Source: Marinobacterium lacunae (GTDB lineage Bacteria > Pseudomonadota > Gammaproteobacteria > Pseudomonadales > Balneatricaceae). From it: a stretch of 64,000 nt of DNA. Below are positions 1 to 8,946 of the stretch, piece after piece. The notes under the pieces were generated by a model that was not told the origin of the DNA, ran no database searches, and saw only the letters and a program-made list of their open reading frames with translations. The number at the start of each line of letters is the position of its first letter. The stretch's first letter is position 1. Both the position numbers and the translations under genes were made by a program. The stretch is taken from the NCBI RefSeq assembly GCF_000705555.1, contig NZ_JMQN01000036.1, positions 124,001 to 188,000 of the forward strand, read 5' to 3'.

Positions 1-642
1 AACGAGGTTGGTTTTCAGGGTAATCTCAGCGCTGACGGGACGGTTCAGCTCCAGCCAAACCTCACTGATACCGCGTGGAAAATAATCGGCCCGGTGCCGT
101 CTCAACATATTGAATAGGCTCTCGTAGTCGGGCGAGGTGATCACGTTGAGATGGTTGTAACGCAAGATATCGACGTCAGGCCAACCTGTTCCTTGTATCG
201 CCGTGAACTTGGCCAGTTGCGTCAAACTGTCGACAGCATCGAACTCTTTCAGACGATCGTTTGCCACCAGCAAAGTTCGATAACCAAGCAGTCCTTTCAA
301 TAACGGGATGGGTATAGCCAACGCGTCGCGCTCGCGTGCGGTACTGCTCATCACCCAGGTAACGTCTATGTACTGACCCGCCTTGACCAGGGCAAAGGCT
401 CGGTCTTGGGTGGTCAGCGATGACGCCTGCTGCAGATGGTAGTCACCGTACTCAACGCGGCTTTCATCCAGCGCCAGCTTCAGCAGCTGAAGAAAATACT
501 CGTCCCGCTTATCGTTCGGGCTCTTGGTGTGCTGGTACTTTATCGTGGGTGTGCTGTCTGCTTTAAGCAGTGGACTCGCCAACAGGCATAGAGCGATTAC
601 TCCGAGTATCAGATACCGACCGAATAAACCTGCGTGCCACAT
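1..642 (-). CDS. Periplasmic substrate-binding-protein-like protein, C-terminus outside window
   Basis: The minus-strand frame opens at an ATG at 642 and runs off the left edge, giving 214 codons. The N-terminus has a signal peptide: a short charged start, a hydrophobic stretch around residues 8-26, then a likely cleavage near LLKA. The rest reads like a type 2 periplasmic binding fold (the SBP_bac_3 superfamily, often found as stand-alone sensors): a KYQHTKSP start, an ALDESR helix, and segments resembling ligand-domain strands (KAGQYIDVTWVMSS, GYRTLLV). The start lies 34 nt inside the end of the upstream EAL gene, so the two are probably co-translated. This suggests a periplasmic ligand sensor for that protein rather than a transport component; no permease is visible. 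The fold call is by eye, and the ligand is unknown. Confidence 0.6.
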   Translation of the reverse strand, partial: MWHAGLFGRYLILGVIALCLLASPLLKADSTPTIKYQHTKSPNDKRDEYFLQLLKLALDESRVEYGDYHLQQASSLTTQDRAFALVKAGQYIDVTWVMSSTARERDALAIPIPLLKGLLGYRTLLVANDRLKEFDAVDSLTQLAKFTAIQGTGWPDVDILRYNHLNVITSPDYESLFNMLRRHRADYFPRGISEVWLELNRPVSAEITLKTNLV

Positions 643-2672
643 CCGGAGTCGCCCCCTAACATCTGATCAGTGAAGGTTTGAGGGGGCAGCGGACGACTAA
701 AGCAGTAGCCCTGCAACAGATCGCAGCCCATCTCGGTAAGCAAAACACTCAACTCATTCGACTCAACCCCTTCGGCGACAACTTCGAGTCCCAACGAGTG
801 GGCTAGCTGCACAATGGTGCGCACGAGTGTCTCACGCCCGGGTTCGCTGAGCATATGACGCACAAAGCTCTGATCGATCTTGAGCAGCTCGAACGGATAG
901 CCACACAGATAGTTGAGTGATGCATAGCCACTGCCGAAGTCATCGATGGCAAGACGCACCCCTAGCGACTGTAGGTAACGCAGCTTCTCCATCAACGGTT
1001 CTTCGTCATGCAGCATCAACTGTTCTGTGACCTCCAGCTTTAGAGCGCAGGCCGGCAGGCCGGACAGTGCGAGCGCGTTTTCAACAATCTGCTGAAAATG
1101 CGCATCGACGATCTGTAACGGCGAGACATTGACACTGATGATCATATTGGGAGCAAGCGTGCGCCAATGTGCTGCCTGGAGACAGGCTTTCTGCAGAATC
1201 AGCTCGCCGAGACCGGCAATCAAACCGATCTCCTCTGCGACTTCGATGAATTCAGGTGGTGGAATCTGGCCAAGCTCATCGCTACACCAACGTGCTAATG
1301 CCTCACAACCTACCAATTTTTTATCCTTGGCATCGACAATCGGCTGGTAGTGCAGTTCAAACTCCTCCAGAAATTGAGCACTGGAGATTAGCGCCGTAAG
1401 TTTTAGGCGGCGCGTTGTCGTCTCATACTTCAAGGGATCGAAGAACAGATAACGTGACCTATGGCGTTGCGCATGCGCACTGTAAACAGCCGATAGGGCG
1501 TGCTTATAGAGTGTATGTGCATCTCTGCCATCGCCAGGCGAAATCGCAATTCCAGCGTAGCAGTTGGTATCGATACTGTGCCCATGCAGGTATATAGGTT
1601 GCGACAGATCACCGCGCATCTTCTCCATTAGCGTTCTGATCTGTTCAATGTCGGTTCCGTTGATCCGCAGGGTGACGAAAAATTGATTATCGGCACAGCG
1701 CGCAAGTATGGCATCTTCCGCAAACAGCTTTTTCAGCAGCTCAGCTACGTAGACGATCATCAGTTCAGCATACTGTACACCGAGGGACTCGATTACCGGT
1801 TTAAACGCCTTGACCGCGACAGCGACCAGCACCAGGTGCTCCCCCTTCTGTTCCGCTATGCTGAGCTGCGTCTGTGCCTGGGCCAATCCCGTTTTGCTGT
1901 TCATTAATTGGGTCAGGCTGTCTCTCTCTATCAGCAGACGTTCACGCTCCTGCGCCTCGCGGATCCCCTCAATTCCGGCCTTTAACCTTAGGCGCATATC
2001 ATCCAGCACTGTACACAGGTCATCCAGTTCGTCGAAACGATCTACAGGATTTGTTTCGGGCATGAAGGGGGTATGCAGATCGTCGGCGGTCAATGCTTTT
2101 GCGGTTTGCTGCAGATGGCTCAGGCGCCGGAACAGCAGGCGGTAGAGGATCCAAAGGATGAGTGCCGATACGATGACTGTTTTAAGTATTTGCAAGGCCA
2201 GCGTCAGTATTGCCTGATTTTTCAAGCTATCCAAAATAGGCCGTCGGTCTACTCCCACGCGCAGAACCCCCAACGGTATAGGCAGGGCTGGCGGGTCGTC
2301 GAAACGGTGACTCAGCGGATATTGGTAAACCTCAATGTAGGGAGAGTGCACCTCCTCACCTTGCCTATGAATGGCACCATCCACCGTTTCTAACCACACG
2401 TAGGCGACATAGGGCAGCTGTTGCACCCCCTCAAGAGTATGGATCGTCAGATTGTTATCCAGCCGCCAGACCGCGTCCTCCAGTGCGCGTACAAAGGTCG
2501 ACTGGGCATCGTTCAGGCGCAACTCGAGGATGGCGAGATCCGCTCGATATTGGCTGTACAACTGAATACCTGTGACGAGTACGGCAAACAGCCCACTGGC
2601 AACCAAAATAGAAGCGAGAATTCGCAAAGCGAGAGGATGCTCACGACGATATCGTTTCAAAGAAGCTCGCAT
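609..2672 (-). CDS. Membrane EAL-domain c-di-GMP phosphodiesterase with degenerate GGDEF domain
   Basis: This 687-aa inner-membrane protein has TM1 at about 16-40, a periplasmic loop of roughly 110 residues, TM2 at about 155-180, a HAMP-like linker, a GGDEF-fold domain at 250-415 and an EAL domain at 430-672. The cyclase signature is destroyed: where RLGGDEF belongs, the sequence is RCADNQF near residue 325, so this domain should not make c-di-GMP. The EAL domain looks intact: EAL at 457-459, SVNVSP, LEVTEQ, the metal-binding DD at 577-578 (AIDDFGSGY), LLKID and AEGVE. The predicted reaction is hydrolysis of c-di-GMP to pGpG. The gene overlaps the binding-protein-like gene downstream and lies 137 bp after the CHASE8 gene on the same strand. 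Confidence 0.9.
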   Translation of the reverse strand: MRASLKRYRREHPLALRILASILVASGLFAVLVTGIQLYSQYRADLAILELRLNDAQSTFVRALEDAVWRLDNNLTIHTLEGVQQLPYVAYVWLETVDGAIHRQGEEVHSPYIEVYQYPLSHRFDDPPALPIPLGVLRVGVDRRPILDSLKNQAILTLALQILKTVIVSALILWILYRLLFRRLSHLQQTAKALTADDLHTPFMPETNPVDRFDELDDLCTVLDDMRLRLKAGIEGIREAQERERLLIERDSLTQLMNSKTGLAQAQTQLSIAEQKGEHLVLVAVAVKAFKPVIESLGVQYAELMIVYVAELLKKLFAEDAILARCADNQFFVTLRINGTDIEQIRTLMEKMRGDLSQPIYLHGHSIDTNCYAGIAISPGDGRDAHTLYKHALSAVYSAHAQRHRSRYLFFDPLKYETTTRRLKLTALISSAQFLEEFELHYQPIVDAKDKKLVGCEALARWCSDELGQIPPPEFIEVAEEIGLIAGLGELILQKACLQAAHWRTLAPNMIISVNVSPLQIVDAHFQQIVENALALSGLPACALKLEVTEQLMLHDEEPLMEKLRYLQSLGVRLAIDDFGSGYASLNYLCGYPFELLKIDQSFVRHMLSEPGRETLVRTIVQLAHSLGLEVVAEGVESNELSVLLTEMGCDLLQGYCFSRPLPPQTFTDQMLGGDSGCGTQVYSVGI

Positions 2673-2809
2673 ACTAAGGTCGGCTCGTGTTGAATAATCT
2701 AGGGCTCAAATTCCAATATAGCCCTTTACACATCTTTGTCGCTTTTCGTCATCTATTCTTTCAACGACTCCTGCAGGACAGGTTTTCCACCGTCGAGCCA
2801 ACTCCTGAT

Positions 2810-4885
2810 TTAAATCTGAACCTCAGACTTTACCTCAAGCAATGCTTTCAGCTGGTCGATCGGCATCGGTTTACTGAACAGGTAGCCTTGCACCTGATCA
2901 CAACCGTGACGACGGATAAACTCCAGTTGGGCCTGGGTTTCCACCCCCTCTGCGACCACCTTGAGGTTCAGGTTATGCGCCATATCGATGATGGTGCGCA
3001 CGATCACCTCATCGTCGGAGTCGTCACCAATATCGCGGATGAACGAGCGATCGATCTTGAGCGTGTTGATCGGTAACTGCTTCAGTCGACTGAGTGAGGA
3101 ATAGGCGATGCCGAAGTCGTCGATCGCCAGGCGCACACCGAGCCCGCGAATCTGGTTCAGATATTCATGCAGATGCGCCTCCTCCGACGCCACAACCGCC
3201 TCGGTCACCTCTACCTCCAGCAGGTCACCGGGGAACCCCGTACTGGTTAGCGTAGACTCAATCCGGTCATGCAGGCCACGATGGATAAAATGCGCCGGGG
3301 AGAAGTTTACCGCCAGCGTCAGGGCTGGACATCGGTCCGTCTTAAGCGACATCAGGTCCTGACAGGCGCGGCGGGTCACAAACTCATCGATTTCGCCGAC
3401 CAGACCGCAATCTTCCGCCAGAGGGATAAACTCCTCGGGAGAGATGCTGCCCTCATCCTCATCGAACCAGCGCACCAGCGCCTCCACACCGGCAATCTTG
3501 CCGCTCATGGCGTCATATTTGGGCTGATAATGCACCTGCAGACGCTGCTCGGCGACGACGCTACGCAGCTTGCCCTCCAGCATCAACCGACGCTCCGAGC
3601 GGGCGTTCATCTCCTTGGCATAAAAGCTGAACCGGTTACGGCCGACATCCTTTGAAAAGTACATCGCAGTATCGGCATTCTTCAGCAATGTGCCGGCGTC
3701 ACGGCTATCGTCTGGACACACGCTGATGCCGAGACTTGTCGTAACACGCAGGCTGTAACTATCGATCTCCACCGGCTGATTGATCGCCTGAATCAGCTTC
3801 CCCGCCACTTCCGCGGCCGCATCCGGCGTGGTTTCAACCAGCAGAACAGCAAATTCATCGCCGCCCAGACGGGCCAGGGTATCGGTTTCTCGCAACAGTC
3901 CGTTCAGTCGCTTGGCCAACTGGACCAGCAGACGATCGCCAATCGCATGACCCAACGTGTCGTTGATCGCCTTGAAACGGTCCAGATCAAGGAACATTAC
4001 CGCAAGCTGGTGCCCGGTGCGCCGTGCAATCGCGATACTGCGCTCCAGATCGCGATCGAAGGTCATCCGGTTGGGCAGGCCGGTCAGCGCATCGTGAAAC
4101 GCCTGGTGTTCAAACTGCCGGGTCAGTTCCAGCAACTCGGTGGTTCGCTCGTTTACCTTTGCCTCCAATTCTGATTGCGCCTGCTGCAGCTCTCTCTCCC
4201 GCTGTTCGATCTCATCCAGCATGGCATTGAAGTCATCGGCCAGTTCACCGATCTCGTCCGAGGTCGTGCACTGCGCCCTCAGCCGGTAGTTGCGTGTACG
4301 TGTGATGCCGCGGGCGGTTTTCGCCAACTGCAGAATCGGCGCAGTGACAAACCGCTGAGACAGGCTCGCCAGTCCCACGGCAACCAGTACCGACACCAGG
4401 AACAGTACCGACACGATGCTAAGACGTTCCCGCTGCAGCGCATCCCACTGTTTCGGCTCAAACAGCAGCACCACCCGCCCCAGCTGTTCTCCATCGAATA
4501 CAACCGGCTTATTTACATAGAGATAACCACGAAAATCGCCCCGCTCTCTAGGCGGTAACTCCAGGCTTAGTGCCTGCCCCTGACGTATGTGGCTGGCAAA
4601 CAGCTCACCCTGAGCGTCAAACAGCATCGATGCCACGATCTCTTGGTCGCTTTCAAGCGTCGCCAAGGTACGATGGGCCGACTCGCTATCGCTGAATAAC
4701 AAGGCCGATACACTATTGCCGCCGATAATAGCTGCCTGCGCCCCCATCCGGTCGAAGACCGTTGAGCGCATATTATTCCAGTCATTGACGGCAAACCCGA
4801 GACTGGCCAACGCCAGCACCGTGGTGCTGACCATCATCAGTACAACCGTCAATTTTCGCCGCAACGAACGGCGCCCCAGGCTCAT
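2810..4885 (-). CDS. CHASE8-HAMP-GGDEF-EAL membrane c-di-GMP enzyme (YfiN-like N-terminus)
   Basis: This 691-aa protein starts with TM1 (about 11-33), followed by a periplasmic CHASE8-type sensor with the family's NDW...AAIIGGNSVSALLF pattern. TM2 is at about 157-176, with HAMP at about 177-232, GGDEF at 260-425 and EAL at 440-685. The cyclase motif is perfect (LGGDEF, 341-345), and an RETD inhibitory I-site lies exactly five residues before it. The EAL motif is at 468-470, and AIDDFGIAYSS and AEGVET are present, so both activities are possible. YfiN/TpbB of Pseudomonas shares the CHASE8-HAMP-GGDEF plan but lacks an active EAL. Its ATG overlaps the yfiR-like stop (ATGA), which indicates translational coupling and supports control by that periplasmic protein. 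Which activity dominates cannot be read from sequence. Confidence 0.92.
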   Translation of the reverse strand: MSLGRRSLRRKLTVVLMMVSTTVLALASLGFAVNDWNNMRSTVFDRMGAQAAIIGGNSVSALLFSDSESAHRTLATLESDQEIVASMLFDAQGELFASHIRQGQALSLELPPRERGDFRGYLYVNKPVVFDGEQLGRVVLLFEPKQWDALQRERLSIVSVLFLVSVLVAVGLASLSQRFVTAPILQLAKTARGITRTRNYRLRAQCTTSDEIGELADDFNAMLDEIEQRERELQQAQSELEAKVNERTTELLELTRQFEHQAFHDALTGLPNRMTFDRDLERSIAIARRTGHQLAVMFLDLDRFKAINDTLGHAIGDRLLVQLAKRLNGLLRETDTLARLGGDEFAVLLVETTPDAAAEVAGKLIQAINQPVEIDSYSLRVTTSLGISVCPDDSRDAGTLLKNADTAMYFSKDVGRNRFSFYAKEMNARSERRLMLEGKLRSVVAEQRLQVHYQPKYDAMSGKIAGVEALVRWFDEDEGSISPEEFIPLAEDCGLVGEIDEFVTRRACQDLMSLKTDRCPALTLAVNFSPAHFIHRGLHDRIESTLTSTGFPGDLLEVEVTEAVVASEEAHLHEYLNQIRGLGVRLAIDDFGIAYSSLSRLKQLPINTLKIDRSFIRDIGDDSDDEVIVRTIIDMAHNLNLKVVAEGVETQAQLEFIRRHGCDQVQGYLFSKPMPIDQLKALLEVKSEVQI

Positions 4886-5499
4886 TTACCACTCCCGGGA
4901 ACGTCTATGATGTGTGCCAGCTTTAGCAGTTCCGAACTCATCGAGAGGCGGCGTGCTTTCAATTCCCGTGTATCGATTTCGAAACCGATACTGCTGCCAC
5001 GCCTGACCAAATTCATGATCACCCCCGAATAGGCGACGCCCTTGCCCTCTTCGTCGGTCAAATCAGTGATCGTCAGCACTGGCCTGCGCTCCGTGGCGTT
5101 GGATATCTCCGCCATATACTGTGGCAGTTGCTCGGCGGCGATCAGCAACACTCTACACCGGTCACTCTCCGACAGATTCTCGATAAGCCTGCTTTTCATC
5201 GGCAGCCCAAGCACTCTTTTGTTCAGGATCATCTCAACACCGGAGCCCAGTGGGTCCTCGCGGTAATAACACAGGGTAAAAGTATCGGCTGGCATCCGCA
5301 GCGACTCGGTCGGCCAGGCAACAAACTTGACGATGTTCAGAATAAAGGCCGCTTTTACACGACTCACCCGCTCGTCATTCGGATCGGCCAGCGCGACAGG
5401 TGAGAACACACTGATCAGGCATAGCCACAACAACGCGGCCAAGGTGCTCAGTCGGCAGCGTTGTCTGTAGCTAAAGCAAGTCGAGCGAAATCGGATCAA
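4882..5499 (-). CDS. YfiR-family periplasmic protein (DUF4154)
   Basis: This is a 205-aa exported protein: a long signal sequence ends near VALA at about residue 39, followed by the YfiR-family core (KAAFILNIVKFVAWP, LCYYRED, VLLIAAEQ, ISNATERRPVLTITD, GVIMNLVRRGSSIGFEID). In Pseudomonas, YfiR binds the periplasmic domain of the cyclase YfiN and holds it inactive. The mature part here has only two cysteines (77 and 115), matching the first of the two YfiR disulfide pairs; the second pair is absent. The start is TTG, overlapping the receptor stop as TTGA, with a GGGA ribosome site upstream; no ATG lies near the N-terminus. It sits between a TonB receptor and a CHASE8 cyclase, a position suited to relaying an outer-membrane signal. 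Confidence 0.9.
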   Translation of the reverse strand: MIRFRSTCFSYRQRCRLSTLAALLWLCLISVFSPVALADPNDERVSRVKAAFILNIVKFVAWPTESLRMPADTFTLCYYREDPLGSGVEMILNKRVLGLPMKSRLIENLSESDRCRVLLIAAEQLPQYMAEISNATERRPVLTITDLTDEEGKGVAYSGVIMNLVRRGSSIGFEIDTRELKARRLSMSSELLKLAHIIDVPGSGK

Positions 5500-7514
5500 A
5501 GCGTCATATCCCAGGTCAGGCGCAACCAGATCTCGCGTTCACTACGCTCGTTACTGTATTTATTGCCGAAATCGGCGGCGGGGTCGTAAACCCGGCGGTC
5601 GAACAGGTTGTCGATCCCGTAAGAATAGGACCAGTCCGGTGCCAAACGGCCAAAACCGTACAGGTTGGCAATATAGAAACTGCCCTCATCGTCCTCGCTG
5701 AAACTGTTCCAATCGTCACGTGCCTGGTTGTAAACCAGCGAAAAGCCCAGCGTATGCGCGGGTCTGACGCGATAGTCCATCTGCAGGCTGCCGGTCCAGC
5801 TGGAGACATAGGGCGTCGCCTGATCGCCATCGGCCCGCTCCAGGTAGGCCAGACCTGCCCTCAGATTCAGCCGCTCAGACGGTTTGACATTCAACAGTGC
5901 CTCCATACCGTTGAACCGCACCTTCATATCGGTATTGGCGAAAAATTCATCGGCATCATCCGGTGTCGGCATCTCGATGATGAAGTTGGTCAGCTCGCTT
6001 CGATACAGGCTGAGGTTGAGGTTGGCGTTATCCCACTGGTAGAGATAGCCGAGTTCGATCTGCTCGATCTCCTCAGGTTCCAGTGGCGGCGGCACGAACG
6101 TGGTCCCCTCAAGCACCTTGAGATATTCACGCAGGGTCGGCGTTCTGATCGCAGTACCGTACTGCAGTTTCCAGGTCTGTGAATTTTCCGGTGTGTATAC
6201 CAGTGCAGCGCGCTGATTCCAGTGTCCGCCAAACTCTTCGAACTCGTCGTAACGGGCGCCCAGGGTCAGATCCAGCTCGGGTGCGAGACTCCAAACATCC
6301 TGCAGATAGAATGCGTAGTCATCGTTTGAGATGCCGGGGCTCGACAACAGATCGCCGGTTTCCGGCGGCGTCAGATAGCCCGCTGCGAAATGGTAGTTAC
6401 GCTGATAACGGGTATTCTCCGCCGACTCATGCTCCCAGCTTATCCCGGCGGCCACGACATGCTGGCCCAGACGCTTGAATCCGGTCACCTTACCACCGGC
6501 CATCCAGGCATCCTGATACTCTTCGTAGCCGAGGGTGTTACCCAGATTCTCGACCTCGTATTCGCGGGCGTTGTCCAGATGGTAGTAAAAAGTGCTTTCA
6601 ATACGGCCGGTTTCGATGCTGCCCTGCTCATAGTTTGCCGACAGCACAAGCGATTCCGCGTCGACATAGGCATCCTGCGTATCGGGTATAAACAGGAAGG
6701 GGGTTTCCTCCTGGGCATAGTTCATTGAGAGCGTTAATCCATCAATTGGCGAGCCCTTGATCAGTAGGTTAGCGAACTCCTCACCCAAGGGTTGATCCGT
6801 GTCGCCGCCGATAAAGCTCTTGCGCCCTTCACGAAACGGCGCATCCTGCTGCAGATAACTGCCGAACGCCTGGAAATTGTCACTGTTGTAGAGCAACGTC
6901 CCCTTGCCCCGGTCGTTATTGGCAGTTTCCAGCGTTGCACTCAGACTTTCGTCGCTACTGAATTCACGCGTGGAAATCGAGACGATGCCGCTAAACGCAT
7001 TAGCGCCATAGAGACTCGATGCAGGTCCAAGGATAACCTCCACCTTTTCAATCGCTTCGAGAGGCAGATTGTCACCGAGGGAAAAATGGCCATAGTAGAG
7101 GTGGCGTATGCGTACGCCGTCGATCATCAGCACCATCTTGTCGTTGTAGCGGTCGAGCATCCCCCGCGCCCATATCGAACGGTGCCGCTTGCGATACTGG
7201 TTCAACTGCAACCCCGGCACAAACGTCAGCAGATCATCCAGTCTGCGCACGCCAAAGCGGGCGAAGTCGCTGCGATCAAAGGTGTAGACGCTGCCCGGTG
7301 CCCGGCTGATCTGGGTGGGCAGCAGCGAGGCTGATGTAAACACCTCCAGCGACATCAGCTCTTTCAGTGACATCGCCGCAAGATCGACCTCCTCTTCAGC
7401 AGCGGCTAAAGCGTACAGAGGGCTGAGGATCAGTAGCGCCAGTAACGACCCGCGCAGGGTGTACCCACACGCCACTTTGCTCGCCGGTCTGTCGCTTAAA
7501 GAATGGTAGCTCAC
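5496..7514 (-). CDS. TonB-dependent outer-membrane receptor
   Basis: This 672-aa receptor has a signal peptide ending near ALAA (about residue 38), a plug domain at about 60-180 (GSVYTFDRSDFARFG, LLTFVPGLQ, MVLMIDGVRI, IEKVEVILGP.SSLYGANAFSGIVSI) and a 22-strand-type barrel ending in the aromatic LTWDMTL. TonB receptors take up scarce ligands such as siderophores, cobalamin or oligosaccharides, and some signal. This one lacks the extra N-terminal STN signalling domain used with FecR-type systems. It is first in a tightly overlapped operon with yfiR-like and GGDEF-EAL genes, so it may sense rather than only import. The start is GTG at 7514. The ligand is unknown; no siderophore genes are nearby. 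Confidence 0.92.
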   Translation of the reverse strand: MSYHSLSDRPASKVACGYTLRGSLLALLILSPLYALAAAEEEVDLAAMSLKELMSLEVFTSASLLPTQISRAPGSVYTFDRSDFARFGVRRLDDLLTFVPGLQLNQYRKRHRSIWARGMLDRYNDKMVLMIDGVRIRHLYYGHFSLGDNLPLEAIEKVEVILGPASSLYGANAFSGIVSISTREFSSDESLSATLETANNDRGKGTLLYNSDNFQAFGSYLQQDAPFREGRKSFIGGDTDQPLGEEFANLLIKGSPIDGLTLSMNYAQEETPFLFIPDTQDAYVDAESLVLSANYEQGSIETGRIESTFYYHLDNAREYEVENLGNTLGYEEYQDAWMAGGKVTGFKRLGQHVVAAGISWEHESAENTRYQRNYHFAAGYLTPPETGDLLSSPGISNDDYAFYLQDVWSLAPELDLTLGARYDEFEEFGGHWNQRAALVYTPENSQTWKLQYGTAIRTPTLREYLKVLEGTTFVPPPLEPEEIEQIELGYLYQWDNANLNLSLYRSELTNFIIEMPTPDDADEFFANTDMKVRFNGMEALLNVKPSERLNLRAGLAYLERADGDQATPYVSSWTGSLQMDYRVRPAHTLGFSLVYNQARDDWNSFSEDDEGSFYIANLYGFGRLAPDWSYSYGIDNLFDRRVYDPAADFGNKYSNERSEREIWLRLTWDMTL

Positions 7515-7653
7515 CGCTATCTAACCCTCGCTCGGTACGGGTATTCAATACGCCATTGCAAACAGGCATGTTCGGTACTTGTTTGCCACGGCTATTTATT
7601 ACCAGTTTTCTTTCACAGTTACATTGATACAGATGTCGGATAGCAATCGACAA

Positions 7654-7682
7654 TAAAAACCCCACCAGACTTTGGTGGGGTT
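7654..7682 (-). terminator. Rho-independent terminator after the TRAP binding-protein gene
   Basis: A 10-bp perfect stem (7658-7667 with 7673-7682, rich in GGGG/CCCC) with a 5-nt loop is followed on the minus strand by a short T run (7654-7659). It lies 26 bp after the stop of the dctP-like gene. Confidence 0.85.
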
Positions 7683-7707
7683 AATCGCTAACGTGCAGGA
7701 GCGTGCG

Positions 7708-8790
7708 TCACTCCACCGTCGAAAGGCTGTCCAGGTAGGCCTTATCGGAGATATTGGTCCACTTGCGTACCTGTTTCAGGTAGTTCTGCTGGCTATTGAT
7801 GATCTCGGCTGCCAACGGATCCGCCGCGGCCTGGTCAGCCAGAAGACGTTCGGTGGTTTCACGCAGTGCACTGATCACCTCCTGCGGGAACACCTTGTGC
7901 GTCACGTCCGGATACTCCTCTTTCATCTTGTCCCAGGCCAGGCTGTTCATATGCGTGCTCTGGGTATACATGTCATAGGCAGCCGTACGCATGGCAACTC
8001 GCAGGATCTCCTGAAGGTCTTCAGGCAACCCTTCCCATACTTTGGTGTTGATCAGGAACTGAACCTCAGCTGCGGGCTCCTGCCAGCCTGAGTAGTAGTA
8101 TTTGGCGATACGGTGGAAGCCCATCGGCAGGTCCAGCGCAGGGCCGACCCACTCCAAAGCATCGATCGTGCCGCGCTCGAGAGAGGTATAGAGTTCACCC
8201 GGCGGGATATTGGTAACCGCCACACCAAGCTGCGCCATAACCTCACCGGCGAATCCCGGCGTACGCATCTTCAAGCCTTTCAGGTCTTCGACCGAGTTGA
8301 TCTCCTTGCGGAACCAACCGCCCATCTGGTTGCCGGTATTGCCGCCGGGGAACGACATCACGCCGTAGGGGGAGTAGACCTTCTGCATCAGCTCCATGCC
8401 GCCGCCATGGTAGAACCATGCGTACTGCTCAGGCACCGTCATGCTGAACGGTACAGTGGTGAAGTACATGGCATTGGGGATCTTGCCCTTGTAGTAGTAA
8501 GACGCGGTATGCCCCATGTCGTACTGACCCGACTTCACCATGTCGAAAATACCGAACGGCGCCTTGTGCTTGTTGGCAGAGTCGATACGAATCTTCAGTC
8601 GGCCGGCCGACATCTTCTCAGCCATCTCCGCCATGTGCTGCGTCGTGTCATGCAAAATCGGGGAGTTGGGGCCCCAGGTTTCGGCAAGCTTGAGGGTATA
8701 GGTATCGTCGGCCTGTGCCGGAGCCGCCGAGAACGACAGAAGCGCTGCAAGCACGGCTGCCGGTTTAAACAGGGCTATGCGTGTTTTCAT
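7708..8790 (-). CDS. TRAP transporter substrate-binding protein, DctP family
   Basis: This 360-aa periplasmic protein has a signal peptide ending at AQA (residue 27) and then the TRAP-DctP fold. The conserved ligand-site stretch with KMRTPGFAGEV is present, together with GELYTSLERGTIDALEWVGP and the GHTASYYYKGK region. These features recall the alpha-keto-acid (TakP-like) branch, but that is an impression only. DctP proteins deliver carboxylates to DctQM membrane permeases, and no dctQ or dctM lies on either side, so its partners must be elsewhere or it works alone. It has its own terminator and a divergent neighbour, so it is monocistronic. Confidence 0.93.
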   Translation of the reverse strand: MKTRIALFKPAAVLAALLSFSAAPAQADDTYTLKLAETWGPNSPILHDTTQHMAEMAEKMSAGRLKIRIDSANKHKAPFGIFDMVKSGQYDMGHTASYYYKGKIPNAMYFTTVPFSMTVPEQYAWFYHGGGMELMQKVYSPYGVMSFPGGNTGNQMGGWFRKEINSVEDLKGLKMRTPGFAGEVMAQLGVAVTNIPPGELYTSLERGTIDALEWVGPALDLPMGFHRIAKYYYSGWQEPAAEVQFLINTKVWEGLPEDLQEILRVAMRTAAYDMYTQSTHMNSLAWDKMKEEYPDVTHKVFPQEVISALRETTERLLADQAAADPLAAEIINSQQNYLKQVRKWTNISDKAYLDSLSTVE

Positions 8791-8880
8791 CTTGTTAAAG
8801 TCCGTTTGTAGTTATCTTGACTGAACGATCAGTGGGCAGATAGTACCGCGAGGTCGGGCTGTACTGAAGCACATCATGAT

Positions 8881-8910
8881 CTGACGCAATGTAGAGACAT
8901 TCTATATAAT
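8881..8910 (+). promoter_or_regulatory. Likely sigma-70 promoter for the two-TM protein gene
   Basis: A perfect TATAAT (8905-8910) is preceded, 18 bp upstream, by CTGACG (8881-8886), a 4/6 match to TTGACA. The start codon at 8947 follows 36 bp downstream with AAGGAGG at 8934-8940. Confidence 0.6.
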
Positions 8911-8946
8911 CCGTCCTCCATTCACATGTGTTCAAGGAGGACCCTC

